The notes beneath the pieces were generated by a model. It ran no database searches. It saw only the letters and a list, made by a program, of their open reading frames with translations, and had not been told where the DNA came from. Shown piece by piece: positions 1 through 11,255 of a DNA stretch of 64,000 bases. The stretch's first letter is position 1. Every line of letters begins with the position of its first letter. Location of the stretch: contig OU015496.1 in NCBI GenBank assembly GCA_907164885.2, positions 1,198,511-1,262,510 on the forward strand. The letters are read 5' to 3'. Made by a program: the position numbers and the translations under genes. The stretch comes from Dolomedes plantarius (taxonomy: Eukaryota; Arthropoda; Arachnida; Araneae; Dolomedidae).

Positions 1-924
1 CGAACAGCCTCTGTATTAGTGAATTAACTTAAATTGTATACTAGAATTTAGTTGAATGCATAATGTATTTATAAATGAGACCCCAAGAAAGAAATTTTAA
101 TGAAATATTATGGGATTAAACAATTCATTAATATGATAAAAAACTTGAATAAGATAGTAGCTATAGCTACTGTAAGTCAGTTGGTATTGCGTGGGTAAAG
201 ATTTTTCTAATTTATTGAGAAATATTTCTTTCTACTCTTTAGTGATTTTTCTAAGGCTATCCAGAGGTAGAACTTACGTCACGTCCCTAGATATCCTTAA
301 GTTACGAACTTACGTCACATCCCTACCATCTACGTAGTAGGTTTTAGGGATACCTTGGGTAGGGGTACCTTGACAAGAATTGACGTCCAATTGACCAGAA
401 TTGACCCAAATAGTATAATGACCAGAAACTGACGGAAGTGGACACGTTGTAGACATCTACATCGCTGTGAAATAGTTAAAGCGGTACTACGTCATGGCGT
501 GACTTCACTATGAAGTTGCGTTGACTTGTCAGTCACGTCAAATAGTGACTAGTAGGAATCTAGTAGTTGTCTCAAAGCCTTCACATTCTTGTCACAAAAG
601 GAAAGTCACTTGAAAGTCGCAAACATTAGATAGTACTGTCTAAATTCTGTCACGGCCGTGACATGATCAGTCTGAGGGAAAAAATCGTGTGGAAAAGCTC
701 AAAGGAGGCTACAGTTTGTAAGCTAATTCAAATGCTATAGGTTTTATTAAATGGCACAAAACTTTTGGCTTAATGGCTTGAATTGTACTAGTGAGATAAT
801 TAAATCGCTAGCGTAGACCTGTATTGCCAGATGAATGTATTAACCTTTAGCTTACGGGGCCTATTTTTCGGATTCCCTCTTCACAATTTTCATACCCCTT
901 TTGTAAGAGCGGCCATTAAGGGGG
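1..924. other. Non-coding DNA with recurrent ACGTCA motifs
   Basis: I see no gene here. The stretch is unusually rich in ACGTCA-type half sites: two short direct repeats (an AACTTACGTCAC block near 270 and 304), more copies near 380, 487 and 531, and a perfect 14-bp palindrome GTCACGGCCGTGAC at 649-662. These could be bZIP/CREB-type sites or remnants of an old tandem repeat. No TATA box, start codon context or splice pattern supports a promoter call. Confidence 0.4.
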
Positions 925-1580
<656 letters not shown>

Positions 1581-1822
1581 CATTCATTCTTGGCCCACAT
1601 TCTTGGGATAGATGCTATCCCACCCCGTAAGGAAAAGGTTAAGTATTCGTAAATGAGCCCTAACAAAAGAAGGAAAGAGTGATAAATTTATAAAAATGAA
1701 AAGCTTTTTTACACAAAATTTTCTGAATAAATGATATAAATGCATAACTTTTTTCACCATGTTTCCGAATTCTTATGTTGCATTTGATATCTAGCTTGAA
1801 TATGAACAAGTTAGATGTCAAA

Positions 1823-2466
1823 TCTCTATATATAAAACAGTTCCGTAGCTGACTGACTGACTGACTGACAGACAACGCACAGACCAAACCGCTGGACCTA
1901 AAAGGCTGAAACTTTGCATGGCGATTCTTCTTATAGTGTAGAGGTGCACTAAGAAAGATTTTTGAAAAATTCTTCTTGGAATTTTTTAAATTAAAGTTTT
2001 TATCTGGCTTTGTAACTATTTTAAAATTTGTATTTAAAATAATAATCTAAGGTTTATAAAATTTATATCACAAGGCAGATCATAAAAAGTTCTTTAAAAT
2101 GAAACCTTTTTCGAATCTTTACCTCTATTTTCTGATTTTTGTTGAATTTTTAAAGATTTATTTTTAGAATTTAATTTATTAAATGCTGATCACGTGGTTT
2201 CTTTTCTTTTTGATACTTTAAATTATTTTATCGTCACTTGCATAACAGCAAAATAAATTAACAAAAAAATATTTTATTTTTCTTGCTAATGCGGCAGACG
2301 ATTGGACATTATCCAAAAAATACTAAAATATAGTAAAAGAAATGTTCCTCAAACTGTACTATATTAACTGTACTATATTCTTTAGTATGTTCTATTAGAT
2401 TTAATTTGAATATTTTCTTGTACATTATTTTGTCTATAAAATATCCGTTAAATATTTTTATAAATA

Positions 2467-2497
<31 letters not shown>

Positions 2498-2573
2498 TTG
2501 GGATTAATTGCATACATTGACCGTTGTATTTAATTTGAATGTACTCCGTAGCGAAGTACGGGTATTCAGCTAG
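1823..2573 (+). mobile_element. Non-autonomous Helitron, family A, copy H1
   Basis: The 5' end is TCTCTATATATAAAAC preceded by A. The 3' end is a short hairpin (CCGTA-GCGAAG-TACGG) followed within about 11 nt by CAGCTAG, which is followed by T. A 5' TC end, a 3' hairpin plus CTAG, and insertion between A and T without target duplication are the defining Helitron end features. The interior has no Rep/helicase reading frame. Four more copies in this window share the same ends and interior (3283, 19740, 27677, 42014). A GACTGACTGACTGAC tract lies just inside the 5' end in most copies. Confidence 0.85.
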
Positions 2574-3282
2574 TTAATACATAATTAATAAAAATTAAAC
2601 AGTCTAGTATCATATACAGGTTAAGGAAAATCTTGTCGAACATTAACTCAGCACATCTAAAATATTTTTATTGTTTCAATTAAATAGTTTAGAAATTAAA
2701 TATTTGTTATTAATTAATTTTATGCTTTAAAAATCTAATTATTCATCTATCTATCTTTTTTTGGAGGAAATACGAAGTAAAATAATTTAAATTTTCAGGC
2801 GTGACAAATGTTTACCCACACGAAAAATGTAATTCAGACGAAAAACTCGATTCTGACGAAAATTCTGTTCAGAAATTAAACATTGTTTCTGTTTTACGGA
2901 TTCGACTCATTCGAAATCATCTCGGATCATATAATCTTTAGCATGCGACGAGAGATGAAAAGAACTGAATTTTGCTAACCGACTGCTTTAAGGCAGCAAG
3001 CCATTCATTTCAGAAACAAATACGGAATGTCGTTTGCGTCGCTGAACGTCGTAACAGGGAGAAAGGAATGAAGTCGAACGAATGCACGGTTTATGTAACA
3101 GAATAAAGGTTTCCAACTTTTCGGCTGAAGACAATTTTTAGGTATAACTTCGGCATTATACAAGATAATTTGCTTACTCTAGAAACTGCATTATATTGTC
3201 CATTGGATAACTGAAGAATTACCCTGCAATTAATACCTCCCACAGTTCTGTTATGTAGTTAAGTCATAGTTATATAGGGTGA
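2574..3282. other. Unassigned spacer between two convergent Helitrons
   Basis: No recognisable gene or repeat. The flanking Helitrons point their 3' CTAG ends towards each other across this spacer. Confidence 0.4.
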
Positions 3283-4484
3283 CTAGCTGATTACCCGTAC
3301 TTCGCTACGGATTATATTCAAATTAAATACAACGGTCAATGTATGCAATAAATGCCAGAAAAAAAATATAAATTTATAAAAAAAATATCGTAACGGATAT
3401 TTTTATAGACAAAATAATGTAAAATAAAATATTGAAATTATATCTAATAGAACATACTAAAGAATATAGTACAGTTAATATAGTACAGTTTGAGGAACAT
3501 TTCTTTTACTACATTTTAATATTTTTTTTTTGATAATGTCCAATCGTCTGCCGCATTAGTAAGAAAAAAAAATTGTTTTTGTCTATTTCGTTGTTATGCA
3601 CGTGACGCAAAATTAGTTTAAAGTTGTAATGCGAATCCTCTATCTTCTCCTGGAAGATTCGTTGTTGGTTCGTTCAAGAAATAAATCACTTGGCAAACTC
3701 ACTGATGAAACCCAAAACAAAACTTTAATCTGACTAAATAAGGTGGGAAGCTCAAACTGTAAGATTTCTAACTTCAGTCTCTATATCTACGAGTATTAAA
3801 CCCTCAACGCAATCTTCTTTGTTTTCCTCGATTAAACTTTCCTGACCACGGATTCCCTAAAATAATCTCAACTAACAGTCCCCGTGCCTCTTTTCTGCAC
3901 GGGACAAAACACCAACACGGCCTAGCCGTCTCGTAGCTAAAAACCTTCTGCCCCAAACGACACTCTTAACTCCTTGGGGTCGTTGAACTTACTCCGCCGC
4001 ACCCCTTCCAACAAGGAATGCCTATTCCATTTACTGAGAGGGTGTTCTAAGGCGCTGGGGAGGGGAACGCAATTCTGATATCACTACAAAAGTATCACAA
4101 AAAGAAAAGAAACCACGGTTTATCATTTAATACATTTAATTCTAAAAATTAATCTTTGAAAATTCACCAAAAATCGGAAAATGTAAGTAAAGATTCGAAA
4201 AATATTTCATTTTAAAGGAATTTTTATGATCTTTCTTGTGATATAAATTTTATAACCCTCGAATCATTATTTAAAATGCAAACTTTAAAGAATGTTACAA
4301 AAACAGCCTAAAAATATAATTTTAAAAAATCTAAGAAGAATTTTTCAAAAATTTCCTTAGTGCACCCCTACACTGTGAGAAGGATCGCCATGCAAAATTC
4401 CAGCCCTTTAAGTCCAGCGGTTTGGTCTGTGCATTATATGTCAGTCAGTTAGTCAGTTACGGAACTGTTTTATATACATGTAGA
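3283..4484 (-). mobile_element. Non-autonomous Helitron, family A, copy H2 (split by a solo LTR)
   Basis: On the minus strand this copy begins with TC preceded by A at 4484 and ends with CAGCTAG followed by T at 3283, matching the other family A copies. Its interior aligns block by block with H3-H5, including the CACGTGAC and CAGCGGTTTGGTCTG segments. The alignment is broken only by 464 bp of unrelated sequence plus a 5-bp duplication, at 3625-4093. No coding capacity is seen. Confidence 0.85.
3625..4088. mobile_element. Solo LTR (TGTA...TACA) with AAAGT target duplication
   Basis: This 464-bp insert sits inside Helitron H2. It starts TGTAATGCG and ends CACTACA, so it has the TG...CA ends of an LTR, extended to TGTA/TACA. 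It is flanked on both sides by AAAGT (3620-3624 and 4089-4093). The uninterrupted Helitron copies (H3 and H5) carry a single AAAGT at this point, so AAAGT is a true 5-bp target-site duplication. There is no internal retroelement sequence, which fits LTR-LTR recombination. A 5-bp duplication suits Ty3/gypsy or BEL, but the family cannot be told from the LTR alone. The orientation is not determined. Confidence 0.85.
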
Positions 4485-4619
4485 TTAACTCGAAATAGGC
4501 TTCTGATATTCTGTAATAATTCTCGCTAACACAAAACAATATGAACTAAACAACGTGCAATTAGCACTTCAGTAGACGTCGCATCGCATCATACAGTTCT
4601 CGGAGGAGGCGCGGTTCTA

Positions 4620-5242
4620 TTTGTCGAGTAATGTTAACTTGCAAAAAATCCGTATATGGGACAATGAAAATCCCTTTCCCACTCCCCATACACTGCTCCA
4701 TGATCCAAAACTGGTTGTATGGTGCACGATGTGTCGGTGGAGCTCCTTAGGCAGGCACCATTTTCTTTGATACCGATGTGTACTTGGACATATTTGAACA
4801 GTTCGGGAATCAACTGAATTATCGTGAGTTAAAGGAGATTACTTCCAGAAAGATGGATCAACGTGTCACCAATCGGTTAGGATCATGGCGCAAACTGAGC
4901 CTTTCATCGCCAAAAGAGTAATTTCAGAGGAGCCTTGGCCACCACGGTTGCCGGATCGACATCGCCAGACTTCTTCCTTTGCGAAAAGTCTATCGGAACA
5001 AGCCTGTGGAAGATTTGATTGAAAAATTCAATGAGATATTGCTATTTCCCTCGATATTGTACCAAAACCGTGGTACGGAAAGTTATTTTGCAAGTGAATT
5101 TCAAGAACAGATAAAAATTATGCCAGCTACCGTAATTGAAAAACAGAGATTTTATAAACAGTTCTTTACAAGATGCAGTAGTAGACAAAAAAAAAACTAC
5201 TACAAATCTTTGCTGGAAGTCGACAAATTCCAGCACCTATAA
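4620..5242 (+). pseudogene. Decayed mariner-like transposase relic
   Basis: Frame-switching translation gives fragments of a mariner-type transposase: WDNENP near 4657 (the segment after the first Asp block), then QKDGSTCHQ with the second catalytic Asp at 4852-4854, then EPWPPRLPDRH, which corresponds to the WPPRSPDLTP block. The terminal D-F-x-L-W-G block survives only as scattered residues near 4965. An 87-codon frame at 4979-5242 includes VYRNKPVEDL, which matches the family's VYxNxP segment after the third Asp. There are several frameshifts and stops, and no TIRs were found. It is an old, dead copy. Confidence 0.65.
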
Positions 5243-7541
5243 CTCGGCTTGACAGTCAGGAATTTAAATACAATTATCATTAAAACACATATAACAGTTA
5301 TCAAATAATAACACACAACCTTTAAATCTACTCGACGAGAAAACACCTATTCTGAAACTGTCACCTAACGCTACAAGAACAAGGCAGGAACTGAATTTCT
5401 TTTCCATCCTCTTATTCACCTGGGAAACAAAACCCGAGTTGCCACACCGCTCAACCAAACCAATTTCCAACAATAGACCATAGAGCAGGATTTATTTCTT
5501 ACTCCATGGTAGACGCGTGAACGTGCTAAACCATAGCTTTAAATCACGCGAAGTCCAAAGCATCGCACGCTGGCGATAACACGCCAAGTTGGCCCCTAAC
5601 TGGTAACAATATCATTGACAATATGTTGAGGAACACGGAACACCAAGTTGAAACTTTTCTTACGGAAAACGGCGATCACTTCCCGCATCGCATGGAATGC
5701 AATCGGTTACACACACGTTCGAATTTTTTTGTTTCAGATTCATTTATCCCAGAGAGAGTTATTAGGGGCCTCTTTCTAGTGAATCACCCTACATTTGTAG
5801 CAATGCTATCGGGAAAGTAAATTAACTCTGAACTATCCTTTTTTAACGCTAAAACATACTGGTTTTCCTTTAAATATAAACTTTGAAATTATTTATAAAA
5901 TTCTTTTGTTTTCTTTGGATGTTAAGAGAACAAAATATTTTATCATTTGTATATTATAAAATATACAAATGATAAAATATTTTTCTCGTGATTTAGATAA
6001 AAGGCCAGAGGAATGTTGTTATTTCATATTCCAGGAAGACCTATTGTACAAGTAATACCCTTTTTCAGAAATTGCATAATAATTTATATAATAGTTTTCT
6101 CCCATTTTATTGCATTGATGTTATTGATAAATTCAGCTACTCATAAGAACGAATTTTAAAAAAAATTTAATCACATTTCCCCAAACGCATTCATTGTTTG
6201 AATAATGGATTTAATTTTGCAGTTGATTCTTGGGAATTATGTAATGTAATGAGCAAATAACGCTCAGAGCTAGCGACTTTCAATAACTTTTCTTAAAGCA
6301 AAAATATTTAAATTTTATTTTAAACTATGCAAATATAGAATTATTAAAATTTCTATTTTTAATATAACCCTAGAGCCGAATACAAACGTACGTCCTTATT
6401 GAATAAATTTTATTTTTGTTTGATATCGATCTTAACGTTTTGTGTTGATAACTGCCACAAAATGATTAATTAATGGAAGTGTTACACATCCATGGATAAG
6501 AGATAATTTGTATCTCAGCAGCGTTAATGAATCAAATGAAAATTATAACTTTAAACAACATGAGTTATAAAACATTATTTTTAAATGCTTTTGTTGTGAA
6601 TAGGTAAGAATTGGGAAGGCTTCAATTTATTTAAAAATCTACGAAACTGACTTTTCGAGTCATATAAAACAACAATTTCTCGAAAAATTCTTAAATATTG
6701 TATGCTTATATATGTTTGCTGCAGTGTAATCTTGATTCTATAGCTCTTTTGATAAATGAGAAAAGCTCATAGAAAAGCTTAATAAAAGAGAAACGTAGCT
6801 CCATATAGTTCACTACCAGCAACGAACTAAGAAAACATGCACTCGGTGCAAATTCAAGACATTTGCTTCTCATATATTCAAATAAGGCTCTATTAATGTC
6901 ATTAATAATCCTCTAATTAAGGGTAGTACATAAAACTCGTTATATAATAATCATGCCAAAAGTTGGAAAAAATCACTGAAACAAAGTAGATTTCTTGAAA
7001 TGTCAGTAGGATAGTCATTTCTGATATTATATCTCCCCCTCCCCTTTTTTTTGGGTTGTACATCTGCAGTTTTGTATGAAAGGTAAAGAATTAAGAGAAA
7101 AATGAATTATTGAGAACAAAATGGAATCTAGCGTTAGAAATTACAAATATATGTGTTGAAGGCAAGAAAAACTTAAAAGATTCCAGAAAAGTATCTATAA
7201 TATTCATATTTGTAGTACAATATTTAATCCTTTTTACCACTAACAGTGTAAAATTTTTCCGATAATATAAAGACATTAAATTAGTTCCCAAGGTCAAAGA
7301 AATTCCAATCCCCCGATATCGTGCTTCAATTACAGAAATTTCAGTGTTGTTTTTATGAAACTGTATGGATCATACAGTAGTAAGAAGGCTAATGTTTACG
7401 AACACAAGGTATCACCATCTAAATGGGAGGACAAAACCTAGGAGCGACTTACTTAAGTTGTGTCCTAAATATGAGCTCTTGAACATGCGGTAGAACGACA
7501 AATACGCCAAAAGAGAGGCGAGGTAATATGTCTGGGCTTAG
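5243..7541. other. No recognisable gene; one perfect hairpin
   Basis: About 2.3 kb of AT-rich sequence with only short frames, such as 65 codons at 5623-5820, that I cannot assign. It contains the hairpin at 5933-5982 (listed separately). Nothing else is supported. Confidence 0.4.
5933..5982. repeat. Perfect 23-bp stem, 4-nt loop hairpin
   Basis: Bases 5933-5955 are the exact reverse complement of 5960-5982, with ATAA as the loop. The stem is very AT-rich (centre TATCATTTGTATA). It could be a cruciform-prone palindrome, a small foldback element or a stem-loop RNA. No expression evidence is available. Confidence 0.9.
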
Positions 7542-8773
7542 CCTTTCCATGAAGGATTTTGAACAATTTGGGTAAAGTTGAGAAATGAAGATCTGGAAGA
7601 TGATTGAATAGGAAAGAGGAATAGAAAAGCCTTTCCATGAAGGATTTTGAACAATTTGTGTAAAGTTGAGAAATGAAGATCTGGAAGATGATTGAATAGG
7701 AAAGAGGAATAGAAAAGCCTTTCCATGAAGGATTTTGAACAATTTGTGTAAAGTTGAGGAATGAAGATCTGGAAGATGATTGAATAGGAAAGAGGAATAG
7801 AAAAGCCTTTCCATGAAGGATTTTGAACAATTTGTGTAAAGTTGAGAAATGAAGATCTGGAAGATGATTGAATAGGAAAGAGGAATAGAAAAGCCTTTCC
7901 ATGAAGGATTTTGAACAATTTGTGTAAAGTTGAGAAATGAAGATCTGGAAGATGATTGAATAGGAAAGAGGAATAGAAAAGCCTTTCCATGAAGGATTTT
8001 GAACAATTTGTGTAAAGTTGAGAAATGAAGATCTGGAAGATGATTGAATAGGAAAGAGGAATAGAAAAGCCTTTCCATGAAGGATTTTGAACAATTTGTG
8101 TAAAGTTGAGAAATGAAGATCTGGAAGATGATTGAATAGGAAAGAGGAATAGAAAAGCCTTTCCATGAAGGATTTTGAACAATTTGTGTAAAGTTGAGAA
8201 ATGAAGATCTGGAAGATGATTGAATAGGAAAGGGGAATAGAAAAGCCTTTCCATGAAGGATTTTGAACAATTTGTGTAAAGTTGAGAAATGAAGATCTGG
8301 AAGATGATTGAATAGGAAAGAGGAATAGAAAAGCCTTTCCATGAAGGATTTTGAACAATTTGTGTAAAGTTGAGAAATGAAGATCTGGAAGATGATTGAA
8401 TAGGAAAGAGGAATAGAAAAGCCTTTCCATGAAGGATTTTGAACAATTTGTGTAAAGTTGAGAAATGAAGATCTGGAAGATGATTGAATAGGAAAGGGGA
8501 ATAGAAAAGCCTTTCCATGAAGGATTTTGAACAATTTGTGTAAAGTTGAGAAATGAAGATCTGGAAGATGATTGAATAGGAAAGAGGAATAGAAAAGCCT
8601 TTCCATGAAGGATTTTGAACAATTTGTGTAAAGTTGAGAAATGAAGATCTGGAAGATGATTGAATAGGAAAGAGGAATAGAAAAGCCTTTCCATGAAGGA
8701 TTTTGAACAATTTGTGTAAAGTTGAGAAATGAAGATCTGGAAGATGATTGATAAGGAAAGAGGAATAGAAAAA
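7542..8773. repeat. 88-bp minisatellite, 14 tandem copies
   Basis: Units begin with CCTTTCCATGAAGG at 7542, 7630, 7718 and then every 88 bp to 8686. The last unit loses register near 8750. Copies are almost identical, with single substitutions near 7571 and 7757. A shared AGGGGAA variant occurs at 8231-8236 and 8495-8500, exactly 264 bp (three units) apart. The unit contains no stop in any minus-strand frame. Because 88 is not a multiple of three, a reading frame rotates through all three phases every 264 bp. This creates three overlapping minus-strand frames of 409-445 codons that are repeat artefacts rather than genes. Confidence 0.97.
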
Positions 8774-10621
8774 GCAGTTGATCCAAGACATGATTCTCAA
8801 TCTAGTGGTAAGTTTATCTCTTCAAAGTGGAGGATGTCTAAGGTAGTTTAAGACTTCCAAAAGGAATAATTTTCCCTTATAAATAGGATTTTATAAAGCT
8901 TTTAGCCTTGGCAAGTCATATAGAAATACACGCGTATAGGTGTAACTTAAATATTTAAAACTCTTGCAGAGTGGGATGAACATTAAATTTTTACCGATGA
9001 CTGATAAAACACAGCCAATAAAATTCCCAAAAGAAAAAAAACAAGCTTCTTTCAGAAAACAGTGATACAAAATTTAGATGGATTTTTAATTTAGATTCTC
9101 TCTAGCATACTTGTGAGCGTTGCTATACTAAGAAGCTCCTACTTAGTATAATTTAATAATAATTTCTTGGCAGGAAGCTGTAGGAATAAATATCTGGTAT
9201 TATATTATTTAAGTCTTTGATGTGTTCAAAGAGTTGGTGGTTGGTTAAAAAAGCGGTTTAAAAATAAATTAATATTGTTTTATAATTTATAACATTCTGG
9301 AAAGAGAGCATAACTTCATCTGTATAATATTCAAAAAATCCTTTTTCTGGTAAAAATAACTCCCCCCCCCCTTTTGAAAAGTAATCAGTAGAAAATTCCT
9401 ACGCATATTCAGATTGATTTATAAAAATACGAAATTAGCTTCGAATTATATGCGTCTGGCATCAATTTATTATCTCATATTCTTGAAAATAAATACATTC
9501 GTTATACTCCAATGATATATTTTAAAACGCAATATACAATTTAAATGAGGGCTATAAATATTAAATGTTTCTGCTTCGACATTTGAATATTTCCTATTGT
9601 GAGCCTTTTCAAGTGACTGAACTGAAACTTAATTACTATTTCCATCATCAGTAATCTCAAGCATAAAAATTCGATACAAACTTTGAAATTTGAGCTTTCA
9701 TTAGCGAAAATTCAATGATTATTGTCTCTTAGAATCCACGAAAATATATCACTTTGAAATATTTTTAAACATCTGTTTCCATGCCTCAGAATGTTGAAAG
9801 TTAAATTCATACGACGGCATTCTTCTTGGAATAAAATTGAAATTCTAATTATAATATTTTTTGGCTTCTGCATATCGAATTATAATGTGAATCATAAAAT
9901 TAATACGAGCTTATAATAATTCAAATAAAAGTTCGAAAAATTTAATACATCTGCTAAATAGGAAATTTTTTTTTCAAGTTTTTTCTTTCAAAATTTCATG
10001 AAATGTTATTAAAGGAAATCTCTTTAATATTTTTTTCAGAATATGTAATACACGGAAATTTTAAAATTTGGTGGTTATACGAGTAATCACTGAATTCAAA
10101 ATTACTACAGAAATGATCGTTCGGTATATTTACTCATACATAGAAATTTTTACCTTTATTTGAACTTCGATACGATACACTACATATTTGTGCCACAAGT
10201 TGCGGCAGTAATTCTGTATCATGTAGTAATTTTCATGAAACGGCTGCGAAATTAAGGAAAACAAATTTTACAGGTCTGTCAAATAATAAGATAGGTCTGC
10301 AAGGAATGAGATCGTTCAGAAACTAAGAATATTATAAAATTTGCAAGAGGAGACCCATTCAGCTGCTGTAATGTTCTTTAAATATAAAACAAAGTGACGA
10401 TTTTTGGACAAGATTAACAAATTTATCGTACAAGAATGTACTTAAAAACTGTATAGAGAATTATGTACTTCTACCCTAGCTTGGGTGAATATAATTCGAA
10501 GTGGCACTCTAATGAATTAGATTCAAACACTGTTCTAATTTTAATAAAAATTTTTACTATAACTTTGCCCATTAAATTGCTTTTCAACATGAAGTATACG
10601 TACTACTAGTACGAGTATATA
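8774..10621. other. Unassigned AT-rich DNA holding duplication blocks X and Y
   Basis: No gene seen. Block X (about 9161-9362) and block Y (about 9490-9720) recur at 16615-16815 and 15705-15930 with a few substitutions and small indels, but in the opposite order. A C10 homopolymer lies near 9362. Confidence 0.6.
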
Positions 10622-11255
10622 CACTGCTGGCCACCCAAATTGCAACACCAAGAAAGACAAGAGATATCACAACAAAATTTATTTTGTAGATAACATGTTG
10701 ACCAAGTATCAAATGATTAAATTTATAGACTTCTGTGAAGTGTGGTTCCTGCCAAAATCGGTAGCCAGAGTAGCCGCCATTGTTGGAGATCACCGCTGCC
10801 ACACGCCTCAGCATTGATTCAAAGAGACTTTGGATGAGTTCTTGGGGTACAGCAGACCAAGCAGCTTCCACACGTTGCCAAAGTTGATCTGCTGTGGCAG
10901 CTGGGGATGGAATCTGGGTCAATCGTAGAGCAACCATGCACCACATGTTTTCTATCGGCGAAAGATCCGGAGAGCGAGGCGACCAGGGAAGCAATTCAAT
11001 CTGGCGATTGACGAAGAACCGTTGGACAATGCGTGCAACGTGTGGTCGCGCATTATCCTGTTGAAATGTGGCTGTGGGCAAGCCCTGAAGGTAAGGAAGG
11101 ACAACTGGCTCCAACACCTCGGAGATGTAGCACTGGCTGTTTAAAGTACCGGCAATGCGTACTAGAGGTGTGCGAGAGTGATATGCAATACCGCCCCATA
11201 CCATAATACCCGGTGCAGGACCAGTGTGGCGGTGCATAACGCAGCTGTTCAGCAT
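10584..11255 (-). pseudogene. Tc1 transposase, C-terminal part (T1a)
   Basis: This frame begins with MLNSCVMHRH inside the first tandem unit and carries the second Asp (QQDNARPH), then 34 residues later the Glu in SPDLSPIENMW, giving the DD34E spacing. The C-terminal segment NNGGYSGY is followed by CGA where the sister copy has TGA. The stop is therefore lost, and translation runs through the TIR into flanking DNA as far as 10584. With the N-terminal fragment it makes up one broken gene. Confidence 0.88.

Noticed and set aside
5623..5820. 65-codon plus-strand frame
   Set aside because: No recognisable motif, no regulatory signals, and a length expected by chance.
7542..8773. CRISPR-like array
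   Set aside because: Units are contiguous and identical, without unique spacers, and the genome is eukaryotic.
7449..8800. Three overlapping minus-strand frames of 409-445 codons
   Set aside because: They are the three phases of a stop-free 88-bp minisatellite. There is no promoter, splice or codon-usage support.
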